From Bacteroidota bacterium (GTDB taxonomy: Bacteria > Bacteroidota > Bacteroidia > Bacteroidales > JAADJA01): a DNA stretch of 10,465 nucleotides. The notes under the pieces were generated by a model. The model saw nothing but the letters and a program-made list of their open reading frames with translations, had not been told where the DNA came from and did no database searches. The stretch spans positions 1 to 10,465 of the forward strand of contig JAJRTT010000407.1 of the NCBI GenBank assembly GCA_024278155.1. The letters run 5' to 3'. The translations under genes were made by a program, and so were the position numbers. Each line of letters starts with the position of its first letter. The stretch's first letter is position 1. Below, one piece after another: positions 1 through 7,758 of the stretch.

Positions 1-210
1 CATTCCCCTTCTTAATCCGTCAGTGGAATCCATGGCGATTGTCCGTACTGTATTTTCCCCAATGTCTTGCTGGCACTCAAGAACCAACTTTGAACCATCG
101 TCTTTTGAAACTTCCAGTGCATCATAAATGTTGGGAAGGTCTTTCTCGTCCTCAAAAGAAACATCTATAACAGCACCAATTATTTGGGAAATAGAACCTG
201 TGTTTTTCAT
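1..210 (-). CDS. atpD: F1Fo ATP synthase subunit beta, N-terminal part (gene continues past the left edge)
   Basis: This is the start of the catalytic beta subunit of the F1 sector of ATP synthase, which makes ATP at the inner face of the cytoplasmic membrane. Only the first 70 codons are present, from ATG at 210. They encode the N-terminal beta-barrel domain and carry hallmark stretches of the family: IIGAVIDVSF near residue 10, LPNIYDALEV near residue 25, and VRTIAMDSTDGLRRG at residues 55-69. The Walker A nucleotide-binding loop lies beyond the window. No Shine-Dalgarno sequence precedes the ATG; the leader is AT-rich, as is usual in Bacteroidota. It lies 113 bp downstream of lspA on the same strand, behind its own candidate promoter, so it is probably transcribed separately. 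In Bacteroidota atpD is commonly followed by atpC, which would lie to the left of this window. That last point is inference. Confidence 0.96.
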   Translation of the reverse strand, partial: MKNTGSISQIIGAVIDVSFEDEKDLPNIYDALEVSKDDGSKLVLECQQDIGENTVRTIAMDSTDGLRRGM

Positions 211-236
211 ATTAAATCAAGAATTAAAAATTTGCG

Positions 237-244
237 CAAAGATA
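237..244 (-). promoter_or_regulatory. Candidate -7 element of the atpD promoter
   Basis: On the minus strand this reads TATCTTTG, an exact match to the Bacteroidota sigma-70 (sigma-ABfr) -7 consensus TAnnTTTG. It would start transcription about 20 bases before the atpD ATG. I see no convincing TTTG -33 element at the usual distance, so the call rests on the -7 match and its position. Confidence 0.5.
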
Positions 245-323
245 AATAAATTGTTGAATTTTGGGGATGTTAAATGAAGATTTTGCCCCAATCAAATAAA
301 AATATCAGGATCGATAATTTAAC

Positions 324-929
324 CTATTGATTTTCTTTTTTAAATAGTTTTTTCTGAAAAATAATGAGGATAAAAACCCCAACGGTAATGGATGAATCAG
401 CAATATTAAATACGGGCCTGAAAAAAATAAATTCGTCACCGCCCCAAATTGGTGCCCATTGTGGATAAGCCCCGCGCAAGACCGGGAAATAGAGCATGTC
501 AACCACCTTTCCATGTAAAAAACGGCCGTATCCACCACCGGGAGGGAAAAGTTGTGCTATCTCATGGAATTTGCTTTCGCTAAATATGAGGCCATAAAAG
601 GCACTATCGATAATGTTTCCCATGGCTCCTGCAAAAATCAGGGATAGGCTAATAATGAGCCCAGTGCTTTCTTTGGCCCTGGAAATTTTAATCAGGTACC
701 ATCCAATGGCAACCACGGCAATAATCCTGAAAATACTGAGGATGAGTTTTCCAAAGCTCCCACCGAATTTCATCCCGAAAGCCATTCCTTCATTTTCGGT
801 GAAATGGATGATGAACCAATTTCCCATCATGTGTATTTCGTCACCGATGGTCATATGTGTTTTGATCCAGATTTTTAAAACCTGATCGGCAAGAAGTACA
901 AGAAAAATAATTATAACTGCTTTTTTCAA
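324..929 (-). CDS. lspA: Lipoprotein signal peptidase (signal peptidase II)
   Basis: LspA is the inner-membrane aspartyl protease that cuts the signal peptide from diacylglyceryl-modified prolipoproteins, and it is the target of globomycin. The 201-residue protein has four hydrophobic segments (about 4-20, 60-81, 88-104 and 178-191). The family motifs are present: ADQ at 14-16, TENEGMAFG at 44-52, GNIID with Asp108, VVD with Asp144, and FNIAD with Asn175 and Asp178. Asp144 and Asp178 correspond to the catalytic pair of other LspA enzymes. About 36 residues separate Asp108 from Asp144, against 9 in E. coli; the extra loop, which includes PPGGGYG, is familiar from Bacteroidota LspA and explains the length. 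The start is TTG at 929: no ATG lies upstream in frame before the preceding gene, and a later start would lose the first membrane helix. It follows the TraR/DksA-like gene by 25 bp and is probably in one operon with it and ileS. Confidence 0.95.
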   Translation of the reverse strand: MKKAVIIIFLVLLADQVLKIWIKTHMTIGDEIHMMGNWFIIHFTENEGMAFGMKFGGSFGKLILSIFRIIAVVAIGWYLIKISRAKESTGLIISLSLIFAGAMGNIIDSAFYGLIFSESKFHEIAQLFPPGGGYGRFLHGKVVDMLYFPVLRGAYPQWAPIWGGDEFIFFRPVFNIADSSITVGVFILIIFQKKLFKKENQ

Positions 930-954
930 GGTAGAAAGTGGAAGTTGAAATTGT

Positions 955-1365
955 TTAGCGCTTACGTGGCCGGTTTAATTTGGCATCAATGCTCAAGGTA
1001 GCGTGTGGCACACTCCTCAAGCGTTCTTTGGAAATGAGTTTTCCGGTTTGGCGGCATACCCCATAGCTTTTGTTCTCGATGCGGATAAGCGCATTTTCAA
1101 GCGAGGTGATAAACTTGCTTTGCCTTGCTGCCAACCTGCTGTTTTCCTCTTTCGAAAGTACCTGATAACCCTCTTCCAGTACTTTGAACGTTGGGGAAGT
1201 GTCGGATGTATCGTGTTCATTTGCATGTGTAAATGCCTCTGTGAGCATTTTCAGGTCTTCTCTTGCCTTTACCAATTTCCCCTCGATCAATGTGCGGAAT
1301 TCTTCCAATTCTTCATCTGAATAACGGGTCTTCTTAACTTCAGAAGTTGTATCGTCCTTTGCCAT
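955..1365 (-). CDS. TraR/DksA family protein with degenerate zinc finger
   Basis: This is a 136-residue member of the TraR/DksA family, whose founders bind RNA polymerase through the secondary channel and adjust transcription, in DksA together with ppGpp. Residues 15-95 are charged and helical, consistent with the coiled-coil hairpin. The acidic stretch EHDTSDTS at 50-57 sits where the coiled-coil tip is expected. Residues 104-128 align with the zinc finger, but only the first of the four cysteines remains (Cys104); the other three positions hold Thr107, Ser125 and Ala128. The motif CRQTGKLISKERL followed by VPHATL is the form usual in Bacteroidota homologues, so zinc binding in the classical manner is unlikely. 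It starts with ATG at 1365, 33 bp after ileS and 25 bp before lspA, a conserved neighbourhood in this phylum. Family assignment is firm; its regulatory targets are unknown. Confidence 0.9.
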   Translation of the reverse strand: MAKDDTTSEVKKTRYSDEELEEFRTLIEGKLVKAREDLKMLTEAFTHANEHDTSDTSPTFKVLEEGYQVLSKEENSRLAARQSKFITSLENALIRIENKSYGVCRQTGKLISKERLRSVPHATLSIDAKLNRPRKR

Positions 1366-1398
1366 CTTCGTATATTTTTAATTTCTAAGTGTGATTAA

Positions 1399-4300
1399 TT
1401 ATAATTGTTTCGTAACGGCAATCCTTGTTTTAAGATTGTCGGTCAATTCAATTATTTCTTTGTCGTTTTGTTCAACCCGTTCCTGAAATACAAGGGATTC
1501 GGCCAAAATTTCCGAGCAAATATATGAATAATTCTTATTCACGGCACTTTCAATTACATTGTTTTTTTCCAGTACTACGGCTATCTTGTCGGTAACCTCG
1601 TATTGCTTGTCTTTTCTGATGTTTTGAATCCTGTTGATGAGTTCCCGGGCTATCCCTTCCTGCTTCAGCTCCTCGGTAATCGTAATGTCGAGTGCCACTG
1701 TCAACTGACCTATGGAACTTACGAGCCAGCCAGGGATGTCTTGCGTAGAAATTTCCACATCCGACAAAAGTATCTCCACATTTTGGCCATCAATGTCAAT
1801 GGACAAATTCCCTTCGGTTTCCAGGTGTTTTATTTTATCGGCATCCCATTGGTTGACCCGGGCAGCAATTTGCTTCATCAGTTTTCCATACCTCGGCCCC
1901 AGGGCTTTGAAGTTGGGCTTGATCTTTTTTACCAACATGCTATCGTCAAGCATATATTCAAGTTCCCTGACATTTACTTCCGACAACACAATCTCTTTGA
2001 CCGCATCCAGTTTTTCCCTGAAACCGTTGTCCCGGATCGGTACCATGATTTTGTTCAATGGCTGCCTCACCCTGATATTGGTTTTCTTCCGTAAGGAGAG
2101 GACCATAGATGAAATTTTCTGGGCCAGTTCCATCCGCTCTTCCAAACCTTTATCAATAAGGCTCTCAATTGCTTCAGGGAAATCGGTCAGATGGACCGAA
2201 TCGAAGGGTTTTTTGGAGCTTGCCGAATTCAAATCAACGAACAACCGCTCCATAAAGAAAGGTGCGATGGGGGCCGCAAGCTGGGCAATGGTTTCAAGGC
2301 ATGTGTAAAGTGTTTGGTATGCCGAGATCTTATCGTTGTCATATTCCCCTTTCCAGAATCTTCTCCTGCTCAGGCGCACATACCAGTTGCTCAGGTGCAG
2401 GTCGAGGAATTCGGAAATTGCCCGTCCGGCTTTCGTGGGTTCATATTCATTGTAGAATATGCCCACGTTTTTAATAAGTGTATTGAGTTCGGAAAGTATC
2501 CAACGGTCCAATTCCGGCCTTTTCTCATTGGGGATTTCCTCTTCGGAATAGTTGAAATTGTCAATGTTTGCATACAATACAAAAAACGCATAGGTATTGT
2601 ACAAGGTGCCGAAGAATTTCCTCCTCACTTCATCAACCCCGGCAATGTCAAATTTCAGGTTGTCCCAGGGTTGGGCATTGGTAATCATGTACCAACGGGT
2701 TGCATCTGCCCCATATTTATCAATGGTTTTAAAGGGATCGACCGCATTCCCAAGGCGTTTTGACATTTTGTTCCCTTTTGGATCCAGTACCAGTCCGTTT
2801 GAAACGCAGGTTTTAAAAGAGACAGAATCAAACACCATTGTGGCAATCGCATGGAGCGTAAAGAACCAGCCCCTTGTTTGGTCAACACCTTCGGCAATGA
2901 AATCGGCAGGGAAATAATTGTCCAGGGTTTCCTTGTTTTCAAATGGATAATGGAACTGGGCATAAGGAACGGAGCCCGAATCGAACCAGACATCGATCAA
3001 TGTGGGTTCGCGGTAAAGCTTTTCTCCGTTTTCAGATGTCAGGATGATCTTATCTACATAAGGTTTATGAAAATCGAAGCTTTCATAATTATCTTTGGAA
3101 TAGTCCCCAGGTGTAAAATTCCCCAATGGGTTTGAATCCATATTTCCGGCAGCAATGGATTTGTCGATTTCTTTTTTCAATTCTTCTGCCGAACCAATAC
3201 AGATTTGGGTTTTCCCATCTTTTGAAAGCCAGATGGGAAGTGGGACTCCCCAGAAACGTGAACGTGAAAGGTTCCAGTCCACAAGGTTTTCGAGCCAGTT
3301 GCCAAAACGACCTGTCCCGGTTGCTTTTGGTTTCCAGTTAATGGTGTTGTTCAGTTCGATCATCCGGTCTTTAAATGCCGTTGTTTTGATAAACCATGAA
3401 TCCAAGGGATAATATAAGATCGGTTTGTCAGTTCGCCAGCAATGAGGGTAGGAGTGGACATACTTTTCAGTTTTAAAGGCCTTGTTCTCTTTTTTAAGTT
3501 TCACGATAATCTCCACGTCCACACTATCGCCTTGTCCTTCAACATAATCTTTGTCGTATTCCACCTTCACATACTTTCCTGCAAACTCGCCCATTTCATC
3601 CGTAAACTTCCCTTGTTTGTTTACCATGGTTAGCGAGCCTATTCCGTTTTCTTTGGCAACTTTGAAGTCATCGGCACCAAAGCTGGGTGCGATATGAACG
3701 ATTCCCGTTCCTTCGTCCGTGGTAACAAAATCACCTGTTACTACACGGAAAGCATCACCATCTTTTGGCTGTGCATATGGCAATAGTTGCTCATAATCGA
3801 TTCCGGTAAGTTCTTTTCCTGAAAACGCCCCTGTAACTTCAAAGGGGATTTTCTTTTGTCCTGGTCCATAATCCTCCAGTTTCAACCCCGCATTTGTTTC
3901 GGGAAAGTATTTGCCCAAAAGGTCTTTTCCCAAAACAACCGTAATCGGTTGATTTGTATAAGGGTTAAAGGTATTGACTTTTACATAGGTTATCTTTTTC
4001 CCAACTGCGAGGGCCGTATTGGAAGGAAGTGTCCACGGAGTAGTGGTCCATGCCAGGAAAAACAAATCGCCGTGCACATCCTTGAAAAGGAATTCCGATT
4101 TTTTGTCCTTTTTTACCCGAAACTGGGCTATGACCGTGTTATCCTTTACATCTTTGTAGCATCCGGGCATATTCAGTTCATGTGAACTCAAACCGGTACC
4201 GGCGGCAGGGGAATAAGGCTGAATTGTATGCCCTTTATAGATCAGGCCTTTGTCGTAAAGTTGCTTCAACAGCCACCAAACGGTTTCGATGTATTTATTG

Positions 4301-4761
4301 TCAAAAGTGATATAGGGATCATCCAGATCGACCCAATAGCCCATTTTTACCGTCAGGTCGTCCCACAAATCCTTGTACTTCATCACCTCCTTGCGGCAGG
4401 CTTTGTTGTAATCTTCAACGGTAATTTTTGTCCCGATATCTTCTTTGGTAATGCCCAGGGCTTTTTCCACGCCAAGTTCCACGGGAAGCCCGTGTGTGTC
4501 CCAACCTGCTTTACGCTCGACCAAAAAACCTTTCATGGTTTTGAACCTGCAAAAAATATCCTTGATGGCACGTGCCATAACATGATGAATGCCGGGAGTG
4601 CCATTTGCAGAAGGAGGGCCTTCGTAAAAAACAAAAGGCTTGTGCCCTTTCCTGCTCTCCAGGCTTTTTTCAAATGTATTATGGGTTTCCCAATACTCCC
4701 CGATTTCGGTTCCGATTTGGGTGAGGTTCAGTTTTTTATATTCCGGGTATTTCTGTGTCAT
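1399..4761 (-). CDS. ileS: Isoleucyl-tRNA synthetase, long eukaryote-like type (IleRS2) with GXHH signature
   Basis: This cytoplasmic class I synthetase charges tRNA-Ile with isoleucine and clears mischarged valine. The 1120 residues show the catalytic Rossmann fold with PPSANGTPGIHH at 49-60, where the usual HIGH signature is replaced by GIHH (57-60). The CP1 editing domain has the Thr-rich WTTTPWTLPSN at 238-248 and GTGIVHIAPSFGADDF at 351-366. Further on are WNLSRSRFWGVPLPIW, EGVDQTRGWFF, and the KMSKR loop at 665-669. The anticodon-binding helical domain follows (about 710-880, including HLSNWYVRLSRRRFW), then a C-terminal region of the DUF5915 type. There is no C-terminal zinc finger of the bacterial IleRS1 kind. 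Length and architecture fit IleRS2, the form linked to low mupirocin sensitivity. ATG at 4761 follows a 5' leader with a candidate promoter, and the TraR/DksA-like gene lies 33 bp downstream, so ileS likely heads a three-gene operon ending in lspA. Confidence 0.98.
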   Translation of the reverse strand: MTQKYPEYKKLNLTQIGTEIGEYWETHNTFEKSLESRKGHKPFVFYEGPPSANGTPGIHHVMARAIKDIFCRFKTMKGFLVERKAGWDTHGLPVELGVEKALGITKEDIGTKITVEDYNKACRKEVMKYKDLWDDLTVKMGYWVDLDDPYITFDNKYIETVWWLLKQLYDKGLIYKGHTIQPYSPAAGTGLSSHELNMPGCYKDVKDNTVIAQFRVKKDKKSEFLFKDVHGDLFFLAWTTTPWTLPSNTALAVGKKITYVKVNTFNPYTNQPITVVLGKDLLGKYFPETNAGLKLEDYGPGQKKIPFEVTGAFSGKELTGIDYEQLLPYAQPKDGDAFRVVTGDFVTTDEGTGIVHIAPSFGADDFKVAKENGIGSLTMVNKQGKFTDEMGEFAGKYVKVEYDKDYVEGQGDSVDVEIIVKLKKENKAFKTEKYVHSYPHCWRTDKPILYYPLDSWFIKTTAFKDRMIELNNTINWKPKATGTGRFGNWLENLVDWNLSRSRFWGVPLPIWLSKDGKTQICIGSAEELKKEIDKSIAAGNMDSNPLGNFTPGDYSKDNYESFDFHKPYVDKIILTSENGEKLYREPTLIDVWFDSGSVPYAQFHYPFENKETLDNYFPADFIAEGVDQTRGWFFTLHAIATMVFDSVSFKTCVSNGLVLDPKGNKMSKRLGNAVDPFKTIDKYGADATRWYMITNAQPWDNLKFDIAGVDEVRRKFFGTLYNTYAFFVLYANIDNFNYSEEEIPNEKRPELDRWILSELNTLIKNVGIFYNEYEPTKAGRAISEFLDLHLSNWYVRLSRRRFWKGEYDNDKISAYQTLYTCLETIAQLAAPIAPFFMERLFVDLNSASSKKPFDSVHLTDFPEAIESLIDKGLEERMELAQKISSMVLSLRKKTNIRVRQPLNKIMVPIRDNGFREKLDAVKEIVLSEVNVRELEYMLDDSMLVKKIKPNFKALGPRYGKLMKQIAARVNQWDADKIKHLETEGNLSIDIDGQNVEILLSDVEISTQDIPGWLVSSIGQLTVALDITITEELKQEGIARELINRIQNIRKDKQYEVTDKIAVVLEKNNVIESAVNKNYSYICSEILAESLVFQERVEQNDKEIIELTDNLKTRIAVTKQL

Positions 4762-4797
4762 TTAAGCTTAAGTATTGTTGGTTTTTTAAAAACCGTG

Positions 4798-4805
4798 CAA
4801 AAGTA
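4798..4805 (-). promoter_or_regulatory. Candidate -7 element of the ileS operon promoter
   Basis: On the minus strand this reads TACTTTTG, matching the Bacteroidota -7 consensus TAnnTTTG. It lies 36 bases upstream of the ileS ATG and downstream of the terminator of the preceding gene, where a promoter is needed. A clear -33 TTTG is missing. A near-palindrome of GGTTTTT and AAAAACC arms follows in the leader, but the arms are too close together to form a convincing hairpin. Confidence 0.5.
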
Positions 4806-4883
4806 AAAAAATATTGATTCCACTTTAAGATTTAATTGTTCAATCAATTATGCCCTGACCGTGATCCATTCTTGAATATGAAA

Positions 4884-4914
4884 AAAGGGCTGACCTTAAA
4901 AAGGCCAGCCCTTT
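4884..4914 (-). terminator. Intrinsic terminator after the T9SS-secreted protein gene
   Basis: A near-perfect hairpin: arms AAAGGGCTG (4884-4892) and CAGCCCTTT (4906-4914), one mismatch, then CCTT with AAGG, and a 3-base loop. On the minus strand the right-hand arm runs directly into a T tract (CCCTTTTTTC). It starts about 20 bases after the stop codon at 4936 and separates this gene from ileS. On the plus strand the following tract is weaker, and no plus-strand gene ends here. Confidence 0.9.
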
Positions 4915-4935
4915 AAAATCCAGTATTATTATCTA

Positions 4936-7710
4936 TTATTGAATAATAACCCTTTTAGAAATCACACCTTCATTCGTTTCGATCTGGAAGAAATAAATCC
5001 CCGTTTCGTACTGTGAAGTGTTCAATTGGAAGAATTTACTGCTTACCTGTTCGTTGGAAACAATCTGTCCGGTATTATTGTAAACTTTTACATTGCTGAT
5101 TTGCAGATTGGATTTCACGTTTACAACATCAGTGGCCGGGTTGGGATATATTTGGGTATTGCTTGATAAATTATCAATAATACCGGTGATAACATCCACA
5201 GTCCATTCATTGGAACAATCTGATTCCCCGTTGTCATAAACCGCGGTTACACAATATGTGTACTGACCTTTGTCAGAAATATTATCGGTATATTCTGTTT
5301 CGGTCGTATTTCCAATAACAGAACCGTCCCTGTACACATTATAACTTAACAGTTCTTTGGTACCCTCGGGTGCAAAGAAGTTTTTGATTCCACTTGCCAC
5401 GCCATTTTGGGAAGCAGAGGCTACAGTTCCTGAACTTGTGATTTTGGTAGCTGGCTTCGACATAGAAGTAGCTGCTTTATCACTCATGCCAACATAAGCC
5501 TGGATGTTCCAATTGTAGTCCAAGCCATAAGCACCAGACATACCGACCCAATCAACACCGTCCAATGAGATCATATCTCCGGATTCCTGAACAGCAGGGC
5601 CATCGTCGGCGCCTGCAGGGAATGTTCCTGCACCATGTGTCAACTCATATCCAAACCAGTATTGCATAGAAGCATCAATGGTAACCGGGTTGTCGAGATC
5701 CACAACGTTAAAGTCGTCAACCGTGAAAGTGGTTGCCTGGCTCATTATTTCCGTCCCGGCATTGTCACCAGTCCAAATCTTCATTACATAAGTAGCTCCC
5801 GGATCACCGTTTGCAAAGAATGACAATTGGGAAACGCTCATACCGTCATAAGCGGCAAGTTCATTGGGCATCCAACGTGAAGCCACAAGGAAAGTCCCTC
5901 CATTGGTAAGTCCGATACCGTTACCGGTATTTTCACCGCTGTCCCAATGGATCCACTCGCCTCCACCCGGTGCATCCCAGGTAAGGTTAATGTCTGAACC
6001 CTGGCCAACTGCATCAGGCCCTGTAAGGTTTGTTGGGGCTGGTAGTGGTGGGGGAGGTTCTGTTCCATCAATTACCAAATCATCGAAATAGTAAGAAGTA
6101 GTGGCCGTGGCACCAAAGAAATCAAGGGCGGCGAGTTGTAGCTGTGCACCACCACCGGCAGCACCGGCAGTCCATTGCCAGCTATGGATCATAGTATTGT
6201 CGAGGTAGTAAGTTGCCATGTCGTTGTCAAGGTCAACCACCAATTCGGAGTACATCCAGGTATCGAAGCTGTAATTAAATGTAGCTGCGGCTGTGGCGCC
6301 ACCATTTACGGAACCGTCACCACCAACATTGAAATAAACTTCAAATCCCCATTCCGGGCTTGCGCCTCCAGCAAAATCGGTCAACACATTATAGTATCCA
6401 TCAAAACCGGATGGGATATAAATGTAAAGGCCAAGGCTGTAAACACCAGAGGTGAGATAAGAGTCAAGTTCTTTTACGAGATCGTTATCCGTAACCACGT
6501 TTGCCGAATTTGCACCACTATGTGCATACAGGTCAGAAACGTAGGCATCTTCAGAGCCACAAGGGGAATTGGTCCATGTTGTCCAGTCATCGGGGTTTTG
6601 ACAAGCAACTTGTTCGCCGGCAGTATAGGCGTCAAAGTCATCCTCGAAAATAGCAGTTCCACCACCACTAATGGTAGCAGCATAGATATTGGAGCAATAC
6701 GATTCGCCACCATCATAAACAGCGGTTACACAATATTCGTAAGTACCTGGATTCAGGTCAAAATCAACATAAGTTGTTTCGGTGGTATTCCCGATTGCAT
6801 CCCCATCGCGATAGATGTTGAAACCGGTTTGTGTACCCCCACTTGGTGCAGTCCATGCCAAACTAACATCGTTTTCATCAACGCTGCCCGTTAGGTCAGT
6901 TGGTGCAGGGAATTCACTTTCACCAATTTCGGCTGTGAAATCTGCCACGTTACCATATGTGTAGGTGTCACAAGAACCTTCAACAGTAGTGTTCCAGTTG
7001 GTCCTGTACCTCATGAGGAATTGCCCTTCAGGGGCATCGGCGGGGATGTTCAATGGGATATCATAAGAAACCCCTGATTCGGAAAGTAAGAAATCATTGA
7101 CAACATGTTCGTTGTCATCAAGGAACAAATCCTCGTTGTAATCGATCCAAACATCAAGATATGTACTACTGTAACCTGCCTGTGCAGTAAGGGTGTATTC
7201 AACGCCAGCTTCAAATGAATGAACCATACCGGTGAAATCATGGTACCAATCGTAGGGGTCGCCGTTTCCACATTCAATATTGGGGACACTAACGTTGACC
7301 AAGTTCCAGGAGGTCAAACCATCACCAACTGAACATCCCGTAGTATAGAGGCCATCCAAACATAAGCTGGGCTCAACAACATCGATATAATCGGTTTTTG
7401 TTTCTGTATCTGAGCCATAATCGTTGGTTGCGGTTAATGTAACCGAGTAGAGCCCCAGTTCATTAAATTCAACTTCGGGGTTCTGTGAAAACTCGTCCGT
7501 GCCATTTATATAAGTCACAGAAGCAGGAGCGAAACTCCATTCCCAGGAAGTGGGCAGGTTCATAGATAAATCAGTGAACATAACTGCCGAATTGATTACG
7601 GGATTTACGTTGGAAGCAGAAAAATCAGCAATTGGGGGATCGGTTCCGGCATAGCAACTGATACTTGCCACCCAGCCAGGTTTTGTCACACTGCCATCGG
7701 AAGTAAACAC
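4936..7710 (-). CDS. C-terminal piece of an interrupted giant T9SS-secreted protein (PKD, GEVED-like, FN3, ConA-like, T9SS sorting domain)
   Basis: This 924-residue open piece, counted from GTG at 7710, holds the second half of a secreted multidomain protein. In order: the last strand of a CUB domain (1-19, ending WVASISC), a PKD domain (25-112, TSWEWSF and YSVTLTATN), a GEVED-like module (113-262, with DVWIDYNEDLFLDD and YTYGNVADFT), FN3 (266-347), a concanavalin-A-like beta-sandwich (354-549, ending YYFDDLVIDG), a Pro linker (PPPPLPAPT), an FN3 domain (556-584 and 787-842) split by an inserted module starting WIHWDSGEN, and a type A T9SS sorting domain (853-924, IYPNPATD, ending KRVIIQ). 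GTG 7710 is very unlikely to be a true start: it codes for Val within the CUB core, there is no signal peptide, and the same frame runs back to the TAA at 7758. Unless the stop is read through or is an error, this half is probably not made. No catalytic motif is recognisable. Confidence 0.75.
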   Translation of the reverse strand: MFTSDGSVTKPGWVASISCYAGTDPPIADFSASNVNPVINSAVMFTDLSMNLPTSWEWSFAPASVTYINGTDEFSQNPEVEFNELGLYSVTLTATNDYGSDTETKTDYIDVVEPSLCLDGLYTTGCSVGDGLTSWNLVNVSVPNIECGNGDPYDWYHDFTGMVHSFEAGVEYTLTAQAGYSSTYLDVWIDYNEDLFLDDNEHVVNDFLLSESGVSYDIPLNIPADAPEGQFLMRYRTNWNTTVEGSCDTYTYGNVADFTAEIGESEFPAPTDLTGSVDENDVSLAWTAPSGGTQTGFNIYRDGDAIGNTTETTYVDFDLNPGTYEYCVTAVYDGGESYCSNIYAATISGGGTAIFEDDFDAYTAGEQVACQNPDDWTTWTNSPCGSEDAYVSDLYAHSGANSANVVTDNDLVKELDSYLTSGVYSLGLYIYIPSGFDGYYNVLTDFAGGASPEWGFEVYFNVGGDGSVNGGATAAATFNYSFDTWMYSELVVDLDNDMATYYLDNTMIHSWQWTAGAAGGGAQLQLAALDFFGATATTSYYFDDLVIDGTEPPPPLPAPTNLTGPDAVGQGSDINLTWDAPGGGEWIHWDSGENTGNGIGLTNGGTFLVASRWMPNELAAYDGMSVSQLSFFANGDPGATYVMKIWTGDNAGTEIMSQATTFTVDDFNVVDLDNPVTIDASMQYWFGYELTHGAGTFPAGADDGPAVQESGDMISLDGVDWVGMSGAYGLDYNWNIQAYVGMSDKAATSMSKPATKITSSGTVASASQNGVASGIKNFFAPEGTKELLSYNVYRDGSVIGNTTETEYTDNISDKGQYTYCVTAVYDNGESDCSNEWTVDVITGIIDNLSSNTQIYPNPATDVVNVKSNLQISNVKVYNNTGQIVSNEQVSSKFFQLNTSQYETGIYFFQIETNEGVISKRVIIQ
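5185..6915 (-). repeat. Related FN3 modules, the second one split
   Basis: The FN3 at 6670-6915 and the split FN3 (5959-6045 plus 5185-5352) share NIYRDG or NVYRDG, IGNTTET, YCVTAVYD and GES-x-CSN, so they are recent relatives. In the first copy the WTAPSGG and NIYRDG halves are joined by six residues; in the second about 200 residues intervene. Confidence 0.75.
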
Positions 7711-7755
7711 AAATGTAAGTGCACCTGTTCCGTTTGAAGCAGTAACAACGCCCGG

Positions 7756-7758
7756 TTA
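7756..7758 (-). other. In-frame TAA stop inside the CUB domain
   Basis: The minus-strand codon order is GGT ACC GAT TAA CCG GGC GTT. Residues before and after belong to the same CUB domain. The stop is followed by C, a context associated with weaker termination in some systems, but no recoding signal is evident. Confidence 0.9.

Noticed and set aside
211..323. A terminator between lspA and atpD
   Set aside because: No stable hairpin with a T tract could be found in this AT-rich gap, so read-through from lspA into atpD cannot be excluded.
4780..4794. Near-palindrome GGTTTTTTAAAAACC in the ileS leader as an attenuator
   Set aside because: The arms are A/T runs separated by one base, so a stable hairpin is unlikely and no leader peptide or T-box features are present.
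4228..4806. A 192-codon plus-strand open frame opposite ileS, and similar plus-strand frames elsewhere
   Set aside because: They lie entirely antisense to well-supported genes, show no domain motifs, and have composition typical of shadow frames.
4936..7710. The C-terminal piece as an independent gene starting at GTG 7710
   Set aside because: The GTG is a Val codon inside the CUB core, there is no signal peptide, and the same frame continues back to the TAA with CUB-like sequence. It is listed as a piece of one interrupted gene.
7756..7758. UAA recoded as a sense codon
   Set aside because: All other genes here end at ordinary stops, including TAA, and I see no recoding structure next to the codon. 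A mutation or sequence error is simpler.
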